The notes: generated by a model not told the origin, from the letters alone. Numbered from the stretch's first letter, positions 10,360-22,670 are shown. The stretch is DNA of 64,000 bases from Armillaria gallica (GCA_037576215.1 JBANDB010000009.1:3224001-3288000); one strand, 5' to 3'. Translations and numbers: made by a program.

Positions 10360-12050
10360 ACTTTAGTGAGGGGGATATGTCATGCCCGCAGCGTGTCTAA
10401 GGGTGTAATTTTGCAAAATGTCATACCTTACACTTTAGCAATGCAGAGGCATAGCGAGCGGGCTGACAGTGCAAGTGGCATGCGAAGAAGCAAGGTCACT
10501 GAGGTAGAGAGCTCTATAACAGAAAAAGAAGCAATGGAATTAAAACATAAGGACTTTGTCATTGCACTGTACCTTATGGGCATGCACAGCAACAAGGCCA
10601 AAGGGTGAGCTAGATTGCCAAACCACCTGTTTGCAATAGAGGACTCAGCTGGAGTGGGATGCACTTGTACATGGGCCAAGGCTAATTTAGATAACGATGT
10701 GTCTGTAATCTATGATGTGTGGTCCCTGGAGATCCAGAAAAACGATATCACGTGTGGGGTAATCAAGAGAACCCTGGGCATGGCCTAGAAACAGGCTTCA
10801 GCCGATGGAAGTAGTGAGCGGACTGGAAAGCCAAGGCATTTCTTGGTTACCAAGTCTAGAACATGATGCTGTCACCTTCGGAGCAGACCTGAAAGCTGAA
10901 TACGAAGTGTGATCGGTGATCGGGGATTAAGCAGCTATTGAGTGCATGCTCACGAGCTACTCTGCTGCTAGGGTGAGCGACGTTGACACCACTTAGCTCT
11001 TTGAGGATACTAAAAAGAGGAACAAGTGGCACGCTGCCTAGAGCGCTGGGCCAACTTGGATGAGGGATACCTGGCCAAAAAAGAAGTAAATTACTAAAAA
11101 TCTGTTTGTAACAATCAATCTCCTGTAGTATAAGTAGAGTAGATTTTCATATATTAAAAGCAAGCTACCTACCCCCCACATAACGTAATAAAGTTTCAGT
11201 TTGGATCTGGACTTGTCATGCCACGTAAGAGTTAGTGACTTCAAGCCTCAGCTACAACATAAGTTTGGCGAGCTCACAGAGAAATTGAATAAGAGAGAAA
11301 TTTTGGACACAAACTTCGGTTTACTTGAGATAAGAAAGAGATTCGGAAGCAGTGACACTGCGCCTGTCTCAAGAGGTTTACTTGGTTACATCTGAGAGAG
11401 AGCTCTGTTCCTTTTCTGGTTCAGTGTAAGAAAGAGAAGTTGTATTGTGCCGGCCTCTGTGTAGGTCAAGAAGTAGTTGCAAGGGAATCAGCCAGCTTGA
11501 GCTGTTCTAGCAGTTGCACGAGGTGTGACAGGTGTGCACAGTTGGACCTTGCAGCACCATTGTTAGGGTGAGTGCACTGTGTGTGAGGACTTGCAGGGAC
11601 AGTTCTGAGAGTAATTAAGACTTGAGTGGGAGTGCCGAGGGCCTCCATCGTGATGAGTTTGGAAGTCAGGTTTAGCCACTAAGAGAAAGGTGGTGTCGTG
11701 CGCAGATTAGATCTTGCAGTGGGTCATACTTAGCGAGCTCACTGATTGGACTTGGTTGTTTTGTGGATCTGCATATCCGTGTGTTTTGTCAGTTGAAATA
11801 TCTTTTGCCTCAAGGGTTGCATGGTTCACCGTGCTCTCTTGTAAAAAGCTCTGAAGAGATAGAGAATTGGAGAATAGCTTGAAAATACTACGTTGTTGTG
11901 TGTATTGTTCTAATGAGCTCACTGAGAGAAATTGAGATACTGTCAGCGTGCAAGTAGAGTTAAAATCCTTGCTCCCCTCCGCACTTAAGGAGATTGTGTG
12001 TGTGTGTGTTTTGTGGGATTGAGTAGGTTTTGTGTGTGTTCATGCTAGGC
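10360..12050. other. Probable LTR and internal retroelement sequence
   Basis: ACTTTAGTGAGGGGGATAT at about 10359-10378 looks like a polypurine tract, and TGTCATGCCC right after it (10378) looks like an LTR start. Further along, decayed plus-strand coding (about 10540-10790) recalls a retroelement gag but has several stops. Several GAGCTCAC motifs (11265, 11732, 11913) recur. A short TG microsatellite sits at about 11997-12010. No partner LTR could be identified, so this call is tentative. Confidence 0.35.
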
Positions 12051-12061
12051 CATGCTCAGTT

Positions 12062-15000
12062 TCATGGGTGCCCATCACCAGCCTCGTCACCGTTTAGCTC
12101 AAGCAAGGAGCCATCAGTGTAGAATAGTAGATGGGTGTCGTCAAAGGTGAACCTTCTTATGTAAGCTTGGTGTCTTTTTGCTGCATCCTCTTTTGATTCA
12201 CCGCTCACTGGCAGTGATGTTTGGAACTGTTTCCCAAATTCTGTCAATGATTTCTCCCATGGTGCGATCGGGAAGAGTGAAATTCTCTCATCCTCTGGTG
12301 ACACTATTGCCGCTAAATCTCCTAGAAAGGTCCTCCTTGTCAGCCTTTGCTTGTTTCATCGGCACCTGACTGGTATATCAGGCTGGATTGGTGGGTGTGC
12401 TCTTGGCATTGCCCCCTCTCTCCATTCGTTGTCTGCCAGTTGTTGTATTATCGGGCTTGTTTTGCTAAACTTGCATATCTGTACTGCGAACCAGTCTCGT
12501 TTGTGGTCCAGAAGGTGTTTTATGGGTGGTATAGATGCTTTGATCTCTAGCGCCACAATCGGTGTTGTCCTGAACACCACACACATTAGGCGTAATGCTC
12601 AATTCTGTACTCATGTAAGCATCTTGATGTGAGCCGCTTGTCGTCTTCCTTTCCACCATATGGCTGCTCCATATGTCAACACTGGAAGTACGCACGACAT
12701 ATATATGTGTCGCATGTGATTCTGGCTGAGTCCTCGCATGGTATTTGTGAGCATACCCATCCCATTTACCACTGACTCTGCCCTAGCCACCATCTCTTTG
12801 ACATGGGAGCAGAAAGTGAGCTTTGCATCGAAGAAAAATCCCAGCCATCATGTTGATAGCTTGGGAGCGATTGTGATTTCTAACCCGGCAGTTTTGCCTG
12901 GTAGAATGATTGCTGGGAAGGGTGTAATACCCTTCTGGGAGACAAAATGGCATAGTTCTCTCTTGTCACAGTCTAGAAAAAGACTGATTGACTTTAGGAG
13001 GTTAGCGGTGCTGTGGTACTCAGCTTTTAAAACTGCGACATTAGTCTCGAGACTTTTGGAGCTGACCCATATGTTGCCGTCATCGGTTTTGTGTGCCATT
13101 CAGGATTCCTCACAAACCATACAGCATCTGGCTTCAGTGGTGGTTCACTTGGAGGTATCTCTGGTGGAGTATAGCACTCCAGAAGTTCTGCCAAGTAGAA
13201 TGCTGATAGTATTGGTGACACTGGTGATCCCTGCAATATTCCATTCATCACCGGTTTCATCTGCCCTTGTTTTCCATCCAGGCACACTGCTGCCTGTCTC
13301 TGCATGAGGAAAGAGGCTACTCATTTCACTGTTGGTAGTGGTATGTGTTTGCACCGTAGTTCTCTCAGTAGTCTCACATAGTTGATGAAATCAAAGTATC
13401 CTGTGATATCAAACATCAGTGATGAAGTGACTAGCCCTCTCACTCGTGCTGCTTCAATGTCATGTACAAATGTCGCTGCCGCATCTATTGTTGATCGTCC
13501 CACAAGGCCACCAAATTGAGTCGGTGGCACCAGATTCTGTGTCTCAGCCCAGAATGCAAGCCTGTTAGCTTGTATCCACTCAAGTACCTTTCCCAGACAT
13601 TCCAGTAGCTGGATAAGTTGCCATGCCCTAGGCATTCCATAGTCCTTCTTTCCTGGTTTCCATAAGGCAAAGGCAATTGCCATCTTCCAAGGTGTTGGGT
13701 GGTATCCTATTGCAGCGCATAGGTGGATGAGTGCTACAATGAAATTCTCGCATACATCCCATGCCCATTGTAGAAGTTGGTAGTTGATCTGTGATGCCCC
13801 AGGGGTAGATTTCATCGAACCAGCAAATAATGCAGCATGTACCTCTTCCTGGAGATATTGTGATATGCTATGTCTCCAGGGTTCCCAGTTTCCAGCTCTG
13901 GTTCCTCACTATCTGGCAGCTCCGGAGGTGGTTGAAACAACTCATCTCGGATTGCATTGCATTTGTCCTCATGTGTCACTGCTGGTGTCTCTCCTTTGCC
14001 TCGTTTGATTGCAGGTGATCCGTAGTTTTGTTTCATTTTGTACTATTTGCTGAAGCTCCATATCTTGTCTGTTGTTGCCTCTGCAAGTGTCTCGTCTAGC
14101 CACTTCTTCTTTGCTCATTGACACAAGTGTTTGAAGAAGTTCTGTGCCTTCTTGATCTCCCTTGCCAGTTCTAGACTGATACGGCCATGTTCTGCTTTGT
14201 GGGATTGTTGATCCTCTCGCAGTTCCTTCACCTTCCTGTATGCACTCTTTATCTCAGGACCCCACCATGCACAGGCATGTTTGCTTGGCTTCCTTTTTGG
14301 TACAACGCTCTCTGTAGACTCCTGGATTAGTGTGTGAAATTGTGTGACAATCTCATCAAGCCACCGCTGGTCCATGGACTCGGGTATAGCTTGTTCCACC
14401 TCTTGCATGCTGTCCCTGAATCCTCCTACTTTTATCTTAAAGTCCTCTACCCACTCTCCAGCATCGGCCTCCTTGAAGTTATACTGGATCCCAAGGGCAT
14501 TGTTGACAACTTCAACATTCTGGTCCATCCTTCAAAATATTGCACTATAGTCTGATGTGTACAATGAGTCTGGATCAACTCTCCAGTCCACCAGGAGATT
14601 TCCTGCAACTGCTGCCGCATTAGCAAATGTCAGGTCTATGACCGACTCAGCACCATTATTGCTTCTTGAGAAGAATGTGGGTACTCTCTTTGCATTCATC
14701 ATTAATAAACCTCTCTCTACCATCCACTCTATAAGTTGCTCTGCCCACGGGCTTTCTCACTGGCCTTCCAATGCCCAGAGAGCGTGGTGCGTGTTGTAGT
14801 CATCTGTTATCATCATCGGCATGTCCAGGTCAAGGGCTAGCCTCTGAACCCTGTCCAGTGCTGTTTTTCCAAGATCATCCCTGTCTGTTGGGTTGTTGTA
14901 CAGATGGACCAGCCATAGTTTTGTTTCTCCTTGTTGTACATCGAGGACCTGTATGTATGGGTCTGTTGCAATATCTGATCATAGTGTCACTGTGAGGTCT

Positions 15001-15310
15001 GTCTGTTTCCATACAAAAGTTATCACTCAGGGTCGTTCTTCCTCAGCACCAGCTGGTAGGATAGTCTGCCACTCCCATGCATTCATGCTTGCTGAGATCC
15101 ACTTCCCATGTGGTGTCCTCCACCACCATGGCTCCTGGAAAAGAAACACATCAACTGAGTTACATAGGTCTGTGAACACTGCTCACATAATTAAGGATGA
15201 CCGTGAGCAGTTCAACTGCATGAAGTTCACAGGTTTTGCTCACATTGTTGATTGTGGTTGGGTTGTACCACTCATTGGCTATGGCCTGGTTGTCCTGAGT
15301 CGCATAGATT
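12062..15310 (-). pseudogene. LINE ORF2: endonuclease, reverse transcriptase, partial RNase H
   Basis: The endonuclease part carries the closing block DSLYTSDYSAI (about 14545), where the conserved active-site His of the SDH motif is Tyr. A linker with KHACAWWGPEIKSAYRKVK follows. RT then shows MAIAFALWKPGKKDYG...RAWQLIQLLECLGKVLE, FGGLVGRSTIDA, a DITGYFDFI palm motif and GILQGSPVSPILSAFYLAEL. The usual Y-x-DD box reads KTDD (about 13085), so catalysis is lost. RT ends with YMSCVLPVLTYGAAIWW. RNase H begins LLFYTDGSLLELNG and then stops. Frameshifts separate nearly every block. Confidence 0.8.
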
Positions 15311-15569
15311 CTCTATGACCTTTGCCAGTGAGTTTCCATTTCGGTTTTGCCAGATATGTGTGAGTTGTTCAGTCTGTATCTGTGGAAAAACAACTTGGAG
15401 TGTAGTGATGGCTTTTTCGGATAATAAATCATCCACATACCTTCTGCCAGAGGTGGGTGGGTCAGCTTTTGACTTGGTCCCAGCCTCTGTAGCAGGGTTT
15501 GTCTGCTTTTTCCCTTTTCACTTGCGCATAACTTTCTGCCAGCCCCCATTTGTAGTTCCAATGTTTCCT

Positions 15570-16400
15570 ACTAGATGTGATGGCCTAGGGTCTCTATGAT
15601 CCCCCAGTCGACAAATTTGTACTGGGCATGTGCGATCATTTGCTGTGTGGTTTGCGTGTTCTCCATCTTTGCAGTTAGCACACCTCCTATGTGTGCATGT
15701 TGGTGCTGTCTCTCCTTTTTCTGCTGCCTCTGCTCTTGTCTGTATGCACTGTGAGCACCTCTCTGCATGGTCATTCTCGTGGTGTTCTTCTGCACATAAT
15801 CAGCACTTGGCTACTGCTTTGCACACTGCTTTTCAGTGGAAGCTCTGGCATCCCTCACATTGAATCACCAGAGGTTTATCTGTAAATTCCTTCATGATAC
15901 ATAACACCCAGTATAACGATATGTTCTGCCTCTCCTCGGTCATGTATCTTGCATCCTCTTCTTTCTTGAATGATACCACCACTGACGATGCATATTTCAT
16001 TTCCTCCAACAGTACCCAATGGAATGCCCTGATAGTCCTTCCACGAAGGTCAGGGTTCTTTGCCATAAGTTCTTGCCTAACTTCTTCAGCTGATTGTATT
16101 CCATCGCCATCTGGCCCATTGACTATTCCAGTCCTGACTCCGCAGATGTGTACTGAGAACAACTTTTCATCTGGGTATGCTTCAACTGTCTCACATCCTG
16201 GGAACACAACATGCTTGAATATGTTGGCATATGGTTCTAAATCTGTCACTGATGAGCCTAGACTTCCATGGCAACAGCAACACCCAAAACTCGGGGAGAG
16301 CTTAGGCAATGAATGTAGCAACACAGCAATCAAGGCAATGTGTGTGCGAGTGGTTCAGTGCACCTCCGTGCAGTCAATTCCTCAATAACACAAGATACAC
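15570..16400 (-). pseudogene. LINE ORF1 (gag), C-terminal part with zinc knuckles
   Basis: Encodes TDLEPYANIFKHVVFPGC...YPDEKLFSVHICGVRTG, matching the conserved core of Tad-type ORF1 proteins. A Cys/His array follows (C-x2-C...H at about 15845, then C-x2-C-x4-H, C-x2-C and RRCANCKDGEHAN near 15670), consistent with nucleic-acid-binding knuckles. In-frame stops at about 15840 and 15800 interrupt it. The upstream half lies beyond the 1.5 kb interruption. Confidence 0.7.
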
Positions 16401-17889
16401 TGCAACTTTTCAGTCAGCAAAGTAGTACTCTTGGTCAAGGAGTACTAATAGACATTGGCTGTAAGCCGGGATGGATCTCGATAAACGAGATGAGATGGAA
16501 TCTGGTATGACTTGAATACCAAAAAACCATGATAGAAACTGTGAAAATGGTCTAGAAACCATGAAAATGGGTCTAGAGATCATAGCAATGGTCTAGAAAA
16601 CATGGGGAGAGACTGTAAAACATGGGGAAGGACTAGAAATCATGGCAATGGACTAGAAGATGTCAAAATAGCCTAATAAATGTGGCTTGGGGTGTACCTA
16701 ATATTGTGAGTCAAAACAATAGCAATAAATGTACGGGGACTGCAAGAAACTAGTAGAAAACATAGCAACTGAGGTGCTGAGTGGGGCACTGCGGCAATAG
16801 ATGCACAGCAACTCTGAACAATGATAAAGATGAGGGTGATCCTATGGAGCTGAACTGGGCCTACACAGAGGCAATACTGAACTGGGCAAAACGATGGCAA
16901 TGTAGAAGGTGAAAGCGATGAAACAATCCTATGTGGTGAAAGTGAAGCGATGTTGTGGCATTAAAAGACAAAAGCAAGTTATTGACACAAGATTTCGTGT
17001 ATTGGTGCAACCAACAATGTTTAAAGAGTAAAGCAAGCAGTGAGGAATAACTTGGAGTGACTGTAGCTGACTGGTAATGCTGTAGCCTCATCAACTCGGT
17101 AAGAACTAGCTCTAAAAATGCGGTTTCTACCTAGTTTTTATACTACAAGTATAATTTTATAAATAGAATATTCTTCAGAGCCTTAGTAAGGCTGTAAGTC
17201 CTTGGCTTTTGTAATAGCTGTAGTAAACATATGGTATCTGTGGTTCTAAAGTAACAGCAAGTCCTTGATGTTGCCATGTATGAATGCAAACTGTGTGGTT
17301 TTATTGAGCAATGAGCGGATCATGAGGTGCTGTGTAGCTGCGGATTATTGAGCTGCAGTTGCCATGCTGAGGTGTATGCGTGGGACAACAATAATTCAAA
17401 GTCTTGGCACTGTAACAGCCTTAGTAAATGCGGTCTATAGTTGCCGTAGCTGTAATTATCGTAGCTGGGAGGGTACTCACATCAATCATGTCATTTCATT
17501 AAATGATTGATGGGCACATCAACCAGATGCTTCTGAGTGATGTAGCAACCCCGTTTTAGGATGATTATCGATCAAAGGTGCCTTGCCATGATGGGATATG
17601 GTAATTGTGATGTGAGGCGAGCTGGGAAGGATAACAGAGTGCATGAGGAGTGGATGTCACAGTTTTAGGACTGTATCTGAATGTTTGTGGCATATACTGT
17701 GAAAGTCCATGGTATTATCGAGAGTTGGCAGTGTTATGGAGTGTGTGAGGGTTATAATGGTGTTGTTTCAAAGGTATTGGGTGATGGATGGCTAAATCCG
17801 CGAATTCTGAGCATACAGAGCCTGGAGGCTCATCATCGCTTGCTGGTCACTTCATAGGTTAAGTATGCAGCTGTTGTTTGCATTGAATC
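16401..17889. other. Segment interrupting LINE ORF1
   Basis: About 1.5 kb with no recognisable coding sequence, lying between the two halves of ORF1. It holds a degenerate 20-bp tandem repeat (16531-16690), an AT-rich stretch (17130-17200), and a hairpin whose arms are CATCAATCAT and ATGATTGATG (about 17481-17512). I found no clear target-site duplication or terminal repeats, so it may be an insertion or diverged ORF1 and spacer. Confidence 0.4.
16531..16690. repeat. 20-bp degenerate tandem repeat, about 8 units
   Basis: Units follow the pattern GTCTAGAAA-C-ATG-x-AATG with a near-exact 20-bp period: starts at about 16531, 16550, 16571, 16591, 16611, 16631, 16651 and 16671. Units differ at several positions, for example CTAG versus CTGT, and ATGGGGA versus ATGGCAA. 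This is a visible minisatellite inside the LINE interruption. Confidence 0.75.
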
Positions 17890-18553
17890 ACACATGAACA
17901 ACCACAAATGCCTTCATCTCATTGTGCCTGGCAAGCTCTTCATCCACCCTGATGGTGACTGTCTCCAGTCATGGCCTCTCATAGTCTATCAGCAACTCAG
18001 GGGCCCGTACCACCATGTGACATGGGTTGTACACCTTGTTTGGATTCATCGGCTTAGTTGTAGTCATGGTACTCTGTGCTGTTGGTTTTGTTGGTCTTGC
18101 CATCTTTGTAGCATACTGTGGTGTCAGCGCTTTCACAGTATTTCCACCCCTAGGAGTGTGGGCTGTGACAGCAGCATAATCTGGTATGGGCAACGAGGTA
18201 CACACTTCTTCCATCTGTTCTTCGCTGCTCTTCCTCTCTTTTCTCTCCAGCTCTATTTCCATGCGTTCAAACTGCTCCATCTTCTTTTCCATCATCTCCT
18301 GCTTGCTGTAGACCCGCTGAATCATTACTTCAGTGCTGAGCATCTTCTCAGGTGAAACGAACATTGTTAGTTCGGATATGAGGGTCTCAGCTAGTTCTCC
18401 TAGGTTTCCTTTGCTTGCTCTTGCTCTGTTGCTTGCATAGAATCTCACTGCTTCAATCACGATCTCCAGCTGTTCCTGTAGCAATGCGACTTCTTTCTCC
18501 CCATCATCTTTCTCCATCTCATTTGCCCAGTATTCTGGATCCCCATGGAACAC
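17890..18553 (-). pseudogene. LINE ORF1 (gag), N-terminal coiled-coil part
   Basis: Open from MFHGDPEYWANEMEK. It encodes a charged helical protein with a clear coiled-coil stretch (KQEMMEKKMEQFERMEIELE at about 18290-18230), then a Ser/Thr/Pro linker with PDYAAVTAHTPRGG. After a frameshift near 17960 coding continues (VDEELARHNEMKAFVVVHV) and ends at a stop near 17890. The organisation (coiled coil followed by gag core and zinc knuckles) matches Tad-type ORF1. Confidence 0.65.
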
Positions 18554-20461
18554 ATCTTCATCATCCTGTCAGCCCCTCTTGGATCCTGTGGAGGCATTCA
18601 ATGGTGTTGGGGATGCACCTCGCAATGGTATTGCTCTCGGTCAGTCTTCAGTGTCTGGTACAGCGAATTTCTTGCTCATGTGTCCCTGATTTGCTCTCAG
18701 TGTTTTGTTCAAGTGTACATAGGCTTGTGGTTTGTTTTTAGTGGGTGTAGTTGGTGTAATGATGTGTGTATTACTGCCTTCGCTGTCTTCTTCACCATCC
18801 ATCATCTCAAATTTGCCTGTGGGAAAATTGTGTCTGATGGTGGTTCTGGATCAAGGAGCAGTGTGCATGGATGCAGACAAACACAAGCCCCCCGCATGAT
18901 TGCCACCTTGGCTTGCTACTGATGCTTGTGGCTCGGTCTGGAGAAAAATAAAATAAAATAAAAGAAAAAGAAAAAGAAAAAAGAGGGAAAAATAAAAGGG
19001 AAAGGAGTGAAGATTCAAAAGACCTACCTGCAAATTTTAAAATGCCTGAGTCTCCTGCATGGATCAAATAGCTTGAGAACAAAGCACAACAGCTCCTGGT
19101 ATCTAAATCTACGAGAATATACACTTTAGGAAGCATAGAGAAGTGACAGAAATGCTGCGAAGACGTTAATTATGCTGTGGGAAAAGAAGTCCATATTTGG
19201 GCAGATTTCAAACTCAGAATCAGTATCAGTATCCAGTCCCCCTACAAGTAACGAGCCGGAATTTTGCATAGAGCGATTTTTTGATAGTCTCTCGTAGACA
19301 GACAACGATACAGACCTATTGATGGAAGGGAGGGATGGTCTGTATGTATTAGTCTGTCGCTTAATCAGGCCATCTGCCTTGCAATCCAGTATTACTAATT
19401 TGATGGAAAACCGGCAGCGCGTAACTGATTTATTCAGGGTCTTGGGACGCATTTGAAGACAATAGAGTACTATTTAATTACGATATAAGTCTCTTTGTTG
19501 TAACTATAACAGTGGGAGGCTTGCAGTAGGTAAATATACTGAATTGTTAGCTACTAGAGCTCGCAACGAGCTCCTTAAATACTACAAAAGTATCTAGAAT
19601 ATTCTACTAAAGTACCTAAATATATCAAAGTATCGTGACAAATTACTAAGCCGAATGTTCGGGAATCTTCCGGCATAAGCTTGAAGTTGCATATTCCAAC
19701 ACTCTTATCGCATAAAATGAATCTATCATGAAGGGAAAGGTGGTACATACATTATTTTCTGTCCAGACGCGCTGACCGGCTTGCCGCCGAGATTCTCGAA
19801 CTCGATTCCGTTTGGCGCAGTGCCGACTCGCGGCATTCAAATTATGTCATGCTTCGTAGTAACACGTGCAAGTAAACACCCCCCGCCCCCGCGTTATTGT
19901 GACCCTTGCACCCCGGCCATCGTCCGACACTTGCTCTACTGAATGAATTGTTGAGGATTGTGGTTTCACAGCCACTGGGCCGACGGCTATGCCGTCTTTT
20001 GTTTTACATTATTTTGATTTTGTATCGATCAAAACCACTTCTTGGCTTCGTACCACCATCACCTACGTATCTGTCCACGAATATACGTTCGTTCGAGCCA
20101 TATCCATCACGTCCTCTGTGCTTGCCGACGTCTATTCCCAACATGAATTCCCTAGAAATATTTTATCGTAGCATTGGAAGACATTTATTTAAGAAGATAA
20201 GATTAAAATTTCTAAGGAAACGGAAGATAGGTGAGAGCTACAGAAAATCATTCATCCCAATTTTGTATATCCCGACTAGTAACTACCTTCAGAGGCATCA
20301 AGAAGAAAGTGTGAGGACTCCGAATTTGAGCTTCCAGAACATCTGTGATAGCTCATCTACTGATTACTTGCTTCCTGATGAAAATACGGGGGTGGGAAAC
20401 CAACCGAGATGCATCATAATACTAGTACATAATTGATACAAGCTACGTAAGAGCGACAACA
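18554..20461. other. Intergenic, no gene recognised
   Basis: Includes probable 5' flank of the LINE, an A-rich AAAATA/AAAAG simple run (about 18942-19005), and AT-rich sequence to 20440. Plus-strand (19906-20436) and minus-strand (19126-19452) open frames lack family resemblance and have atypical composition. I support no gene here. Confidence 0.5.
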
Positions 20462-22467
20462 CTATAAACCCGTAACATGGGCACGAGCAGGGGTCGACAC
20501 CTCCCACTGCATCAGAAGGTTTAGTTTACCTTGCGGCGGGATCGTGCATAGCCAATTAATCTTCCCATCCTTACCCAGCGCGTCCACATCGATCCCGCTC
20601 TCATCCGATCCTTCCCATCGCGCCACTACACCTTCGTTGACCTGAACGTGGGGAACAGCTCTCGACGCGTTCGCCTTGACTGTCTTTATGCTAGACCCAT
20701 CGGCGGGAAGCGATAATGCGGGGTTGACCAGCTTGACGCTGATCTGCTCATCCTCAGAGACAGGAATTTGGTCAAGGATCTTGAGGTTCTCGACAGTGGT
20801 CGTCGCCTTCGTATTGTGGATGGAGATGCGTTGGGCATAAATGTAGTTGGAGGATTTGGTGTAGAAGCCACTTTGGGAGACCTTCTTGCTTTGAGGGTGG
20901 TAGGTGATACGGAGAGAGGGGTCCAGCCTGCGAACGATGTAGGTAAGTTGTATAGTTGTATTTTCTGAACATACCCAAGGGCACAGTCAAAGCTCTCTTG
21001 AGGGCTAACAGCAGGCAACGACGACCGCGAGATAAAGCTACCATCAACGTAAATGCTCGCTGAACCAGCAAGCAAAGTATAGTCGGATGCGTTGGTAACT
21101 TTGGCCTACAATTTGTTAGAAGACATATCACGACCAGTAGGACTGCCACAAACCTTCAGATGCGTCTTTGTGTCAACCTTTGGGACTGAAACCCATGACA
21201 TGGACGCGTCGAGTTTCAACTGGACTATCGTAAACGTGTGCTCAGCCCCATCAGCAGGGATGGTAATACGACCAGGAACCCTATATGTTGCGCTGACATT
21301 TCCTTTGGAGGTGACGGAGGATCCGATATGCGGCATGCCTCTAGAAGTGAATGATTCAAAAAACCCCATGTCCTCGTCGCTTTCTACCGCCATCAAAGAT
21401 TTCTTGCGGGAAATGGGTGCGGCACTTCGACTCCGAGTCTCGAGCATCATGGACTGCATTGGTGGCGGGCCGGGCTTGTACATGGATAGTGTCCAGGGAC
21501 TGAGGGTGGGAACACCAACACCATAAGTCGGCGTGATGGTTTCGAGGGTGAGCGGGACATCTTCCCAAGACTATGGAACATGAGATTAGAAACAGTGATA
21601 GCAATCCTTCTCACCTCGCCAGTAGCCTGCTTGATGATGGCTTTATAGATGAGAGTAACAGGAGTTTCTTTCGTCTGCATGTTGACTCGGACGTCGTACC
21701 CGGCGTACCAACTAGCACGGTTGACAGCTAAGCACGCGAGATAAGTATATGTAGTATGAAACACGGAAAGAACGTGCCATAAATTAAGATGAGTTCGACC
21801 TCGCCGCCGCAGCCTGCAAACACGCCAACGGACACGCGTTGCTTCAAAAGGCTGTTTGCCTCTGGCGGGCTCGACAGCACCAGCTGCTCGGCTCTGATAG
21901 CATCTTCACTGTCCTTGAGCTCCTTTTCCAATGTCAGGACTCGGTCATCGAGTTTCTCAGCGGCTGAGTCGTAGTTGTCCACAACGGCGGTGAGATTGAC
22001 GGGGTCGATGTACTGCATGTTCATTGTAGCAAGGTAGTTCTCGATGGACTCGAGGGCCTTCCTGACCCTTCCCAAAGCTTTCTGTAACTGGTCGCGTTTG
22101 TTCTGCAGGTCAGCGAGTTTGGCTGAAGTCGTCGCAATAGGAGGCCGAGGAATTGTAGACAGAACGACATTGTGTATAGTAGCGTCGCCTCGTCCTTCGA
22201 CTCTTCATCAGCACTGTAAGCATTCTGTGAAACGAAGAGGAGAAGGAGTACGTACCTCAAGGATTGAGCCTCGAGGACATCCGGCAATCCATTGATTTGC
22301 ACCAAGTTCTGGCCCGTGCTCACGGTAAACTTACAGTGGCGAGTAACCTCCGCACGCCTGCTGTAGACGCTGACTTTGACGATTTTGCTGTCCTTGATGG
22401 AGGAGAGCTCGATGTTGTTGACAGGCACAAACGCTGGGGGGCTGTCGTCATTGGGTTGAGTGGCCAT
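20462..22467 (-). CDS. DUF4139/DUF4140 domain protein, six exons
   Basis: Conserved fungal protein of about 587 residues. Exons: 22467-22256, 22202-21778, 21727-21615, 21570-21154, 21105-20975 and 20927-20462; lengths sum to a multiple of three. The N-terminus (VSVYSRRAEVTRHCKF...GLPDVLEAQSLR) is the DUF4140 domain; the C-terminal half is the DUF4139 beta-rich domain. Between them lies a coiled coil (NKRDQLQKALGRVRKALE, and LDDRVLTLEKELKDSED). The family occurs in fungi and bacteria and its biochemical role is not established. There is no signal peptide. Intron 2 needs a GC donor (ATG|GCACGT at 21777); other introns are GT-AG of 44-53 bp. The gene looks intact. Confidence 0.9.
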
Positions 22468-22570
22468 ATGCGTTGGAGAGAGAATGATTCAGGCGGCTGG
22501 TGTTATATGGCCTCCAGCTGAGTCTGTCTGACTTTTAAGATCGGTATTGAATTGCACAGCGGCTACGAGG

Positions 22571-22589
22571 AGTAGTAGTAGTAGTAGTA
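22571..22589. repeat. (AGT)n microsatellite
   Basis: Six AGT units about 100 bp upstream of the DUF4139 start codon. Confidence 0.85.
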
Positions 22590-22609
22590 ATGGAGGCAAG
22601 GGGCGCCTA

Positions 22610-22670
22610 TTATTGCTGTTTGCAGAATAGTTGGCGCAGCTGCCTTTTTGGGCTTGACCACTTTTTTTTG
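22610..22670 (+). repeat. Inverted-repeat arm 1
   Basis: About 60 bp containing TAGTTGGCGCAGCTGCCTTT. It recurs inverted at 23292-23356 with only a few differences. The arms are about 620 bp apart. No terminal duplication was found outside them. Confidence 0.8.

Larger units (their letters stand above)
12062..18553 (-). mobile_element. Tad-like LINE (non-LTR retrotransposon), dead copy
   Basis: In coding order from the right: coiled-coil gag N-terminus (18553-17890), zinc-knuckle gag (16333-15600), APE-type endonuclease (about 15300-14530), reverse transcriptase (14528-12611) and the start of an RNase H domain (12304-12062). This is the order of fungal Tad1-group elements. Many stops and frameshifts show that it is inactive. 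The RNase H is cut off soon after its first catalytic motif, so the 3' end is missing or replaced. A 1.5 kb segment separates the two gag parts. Confidence 0.85.

Noticed and set aside
12738..13307. 189-codon plus-strand frame
   Set aside because: Opposite strand of the LINE reverse transcriptase.
19906..20436. 176-codon plus-strand frame
   Set aside because: No recognisable domain, no upstream promoter-like features, and odd composition.
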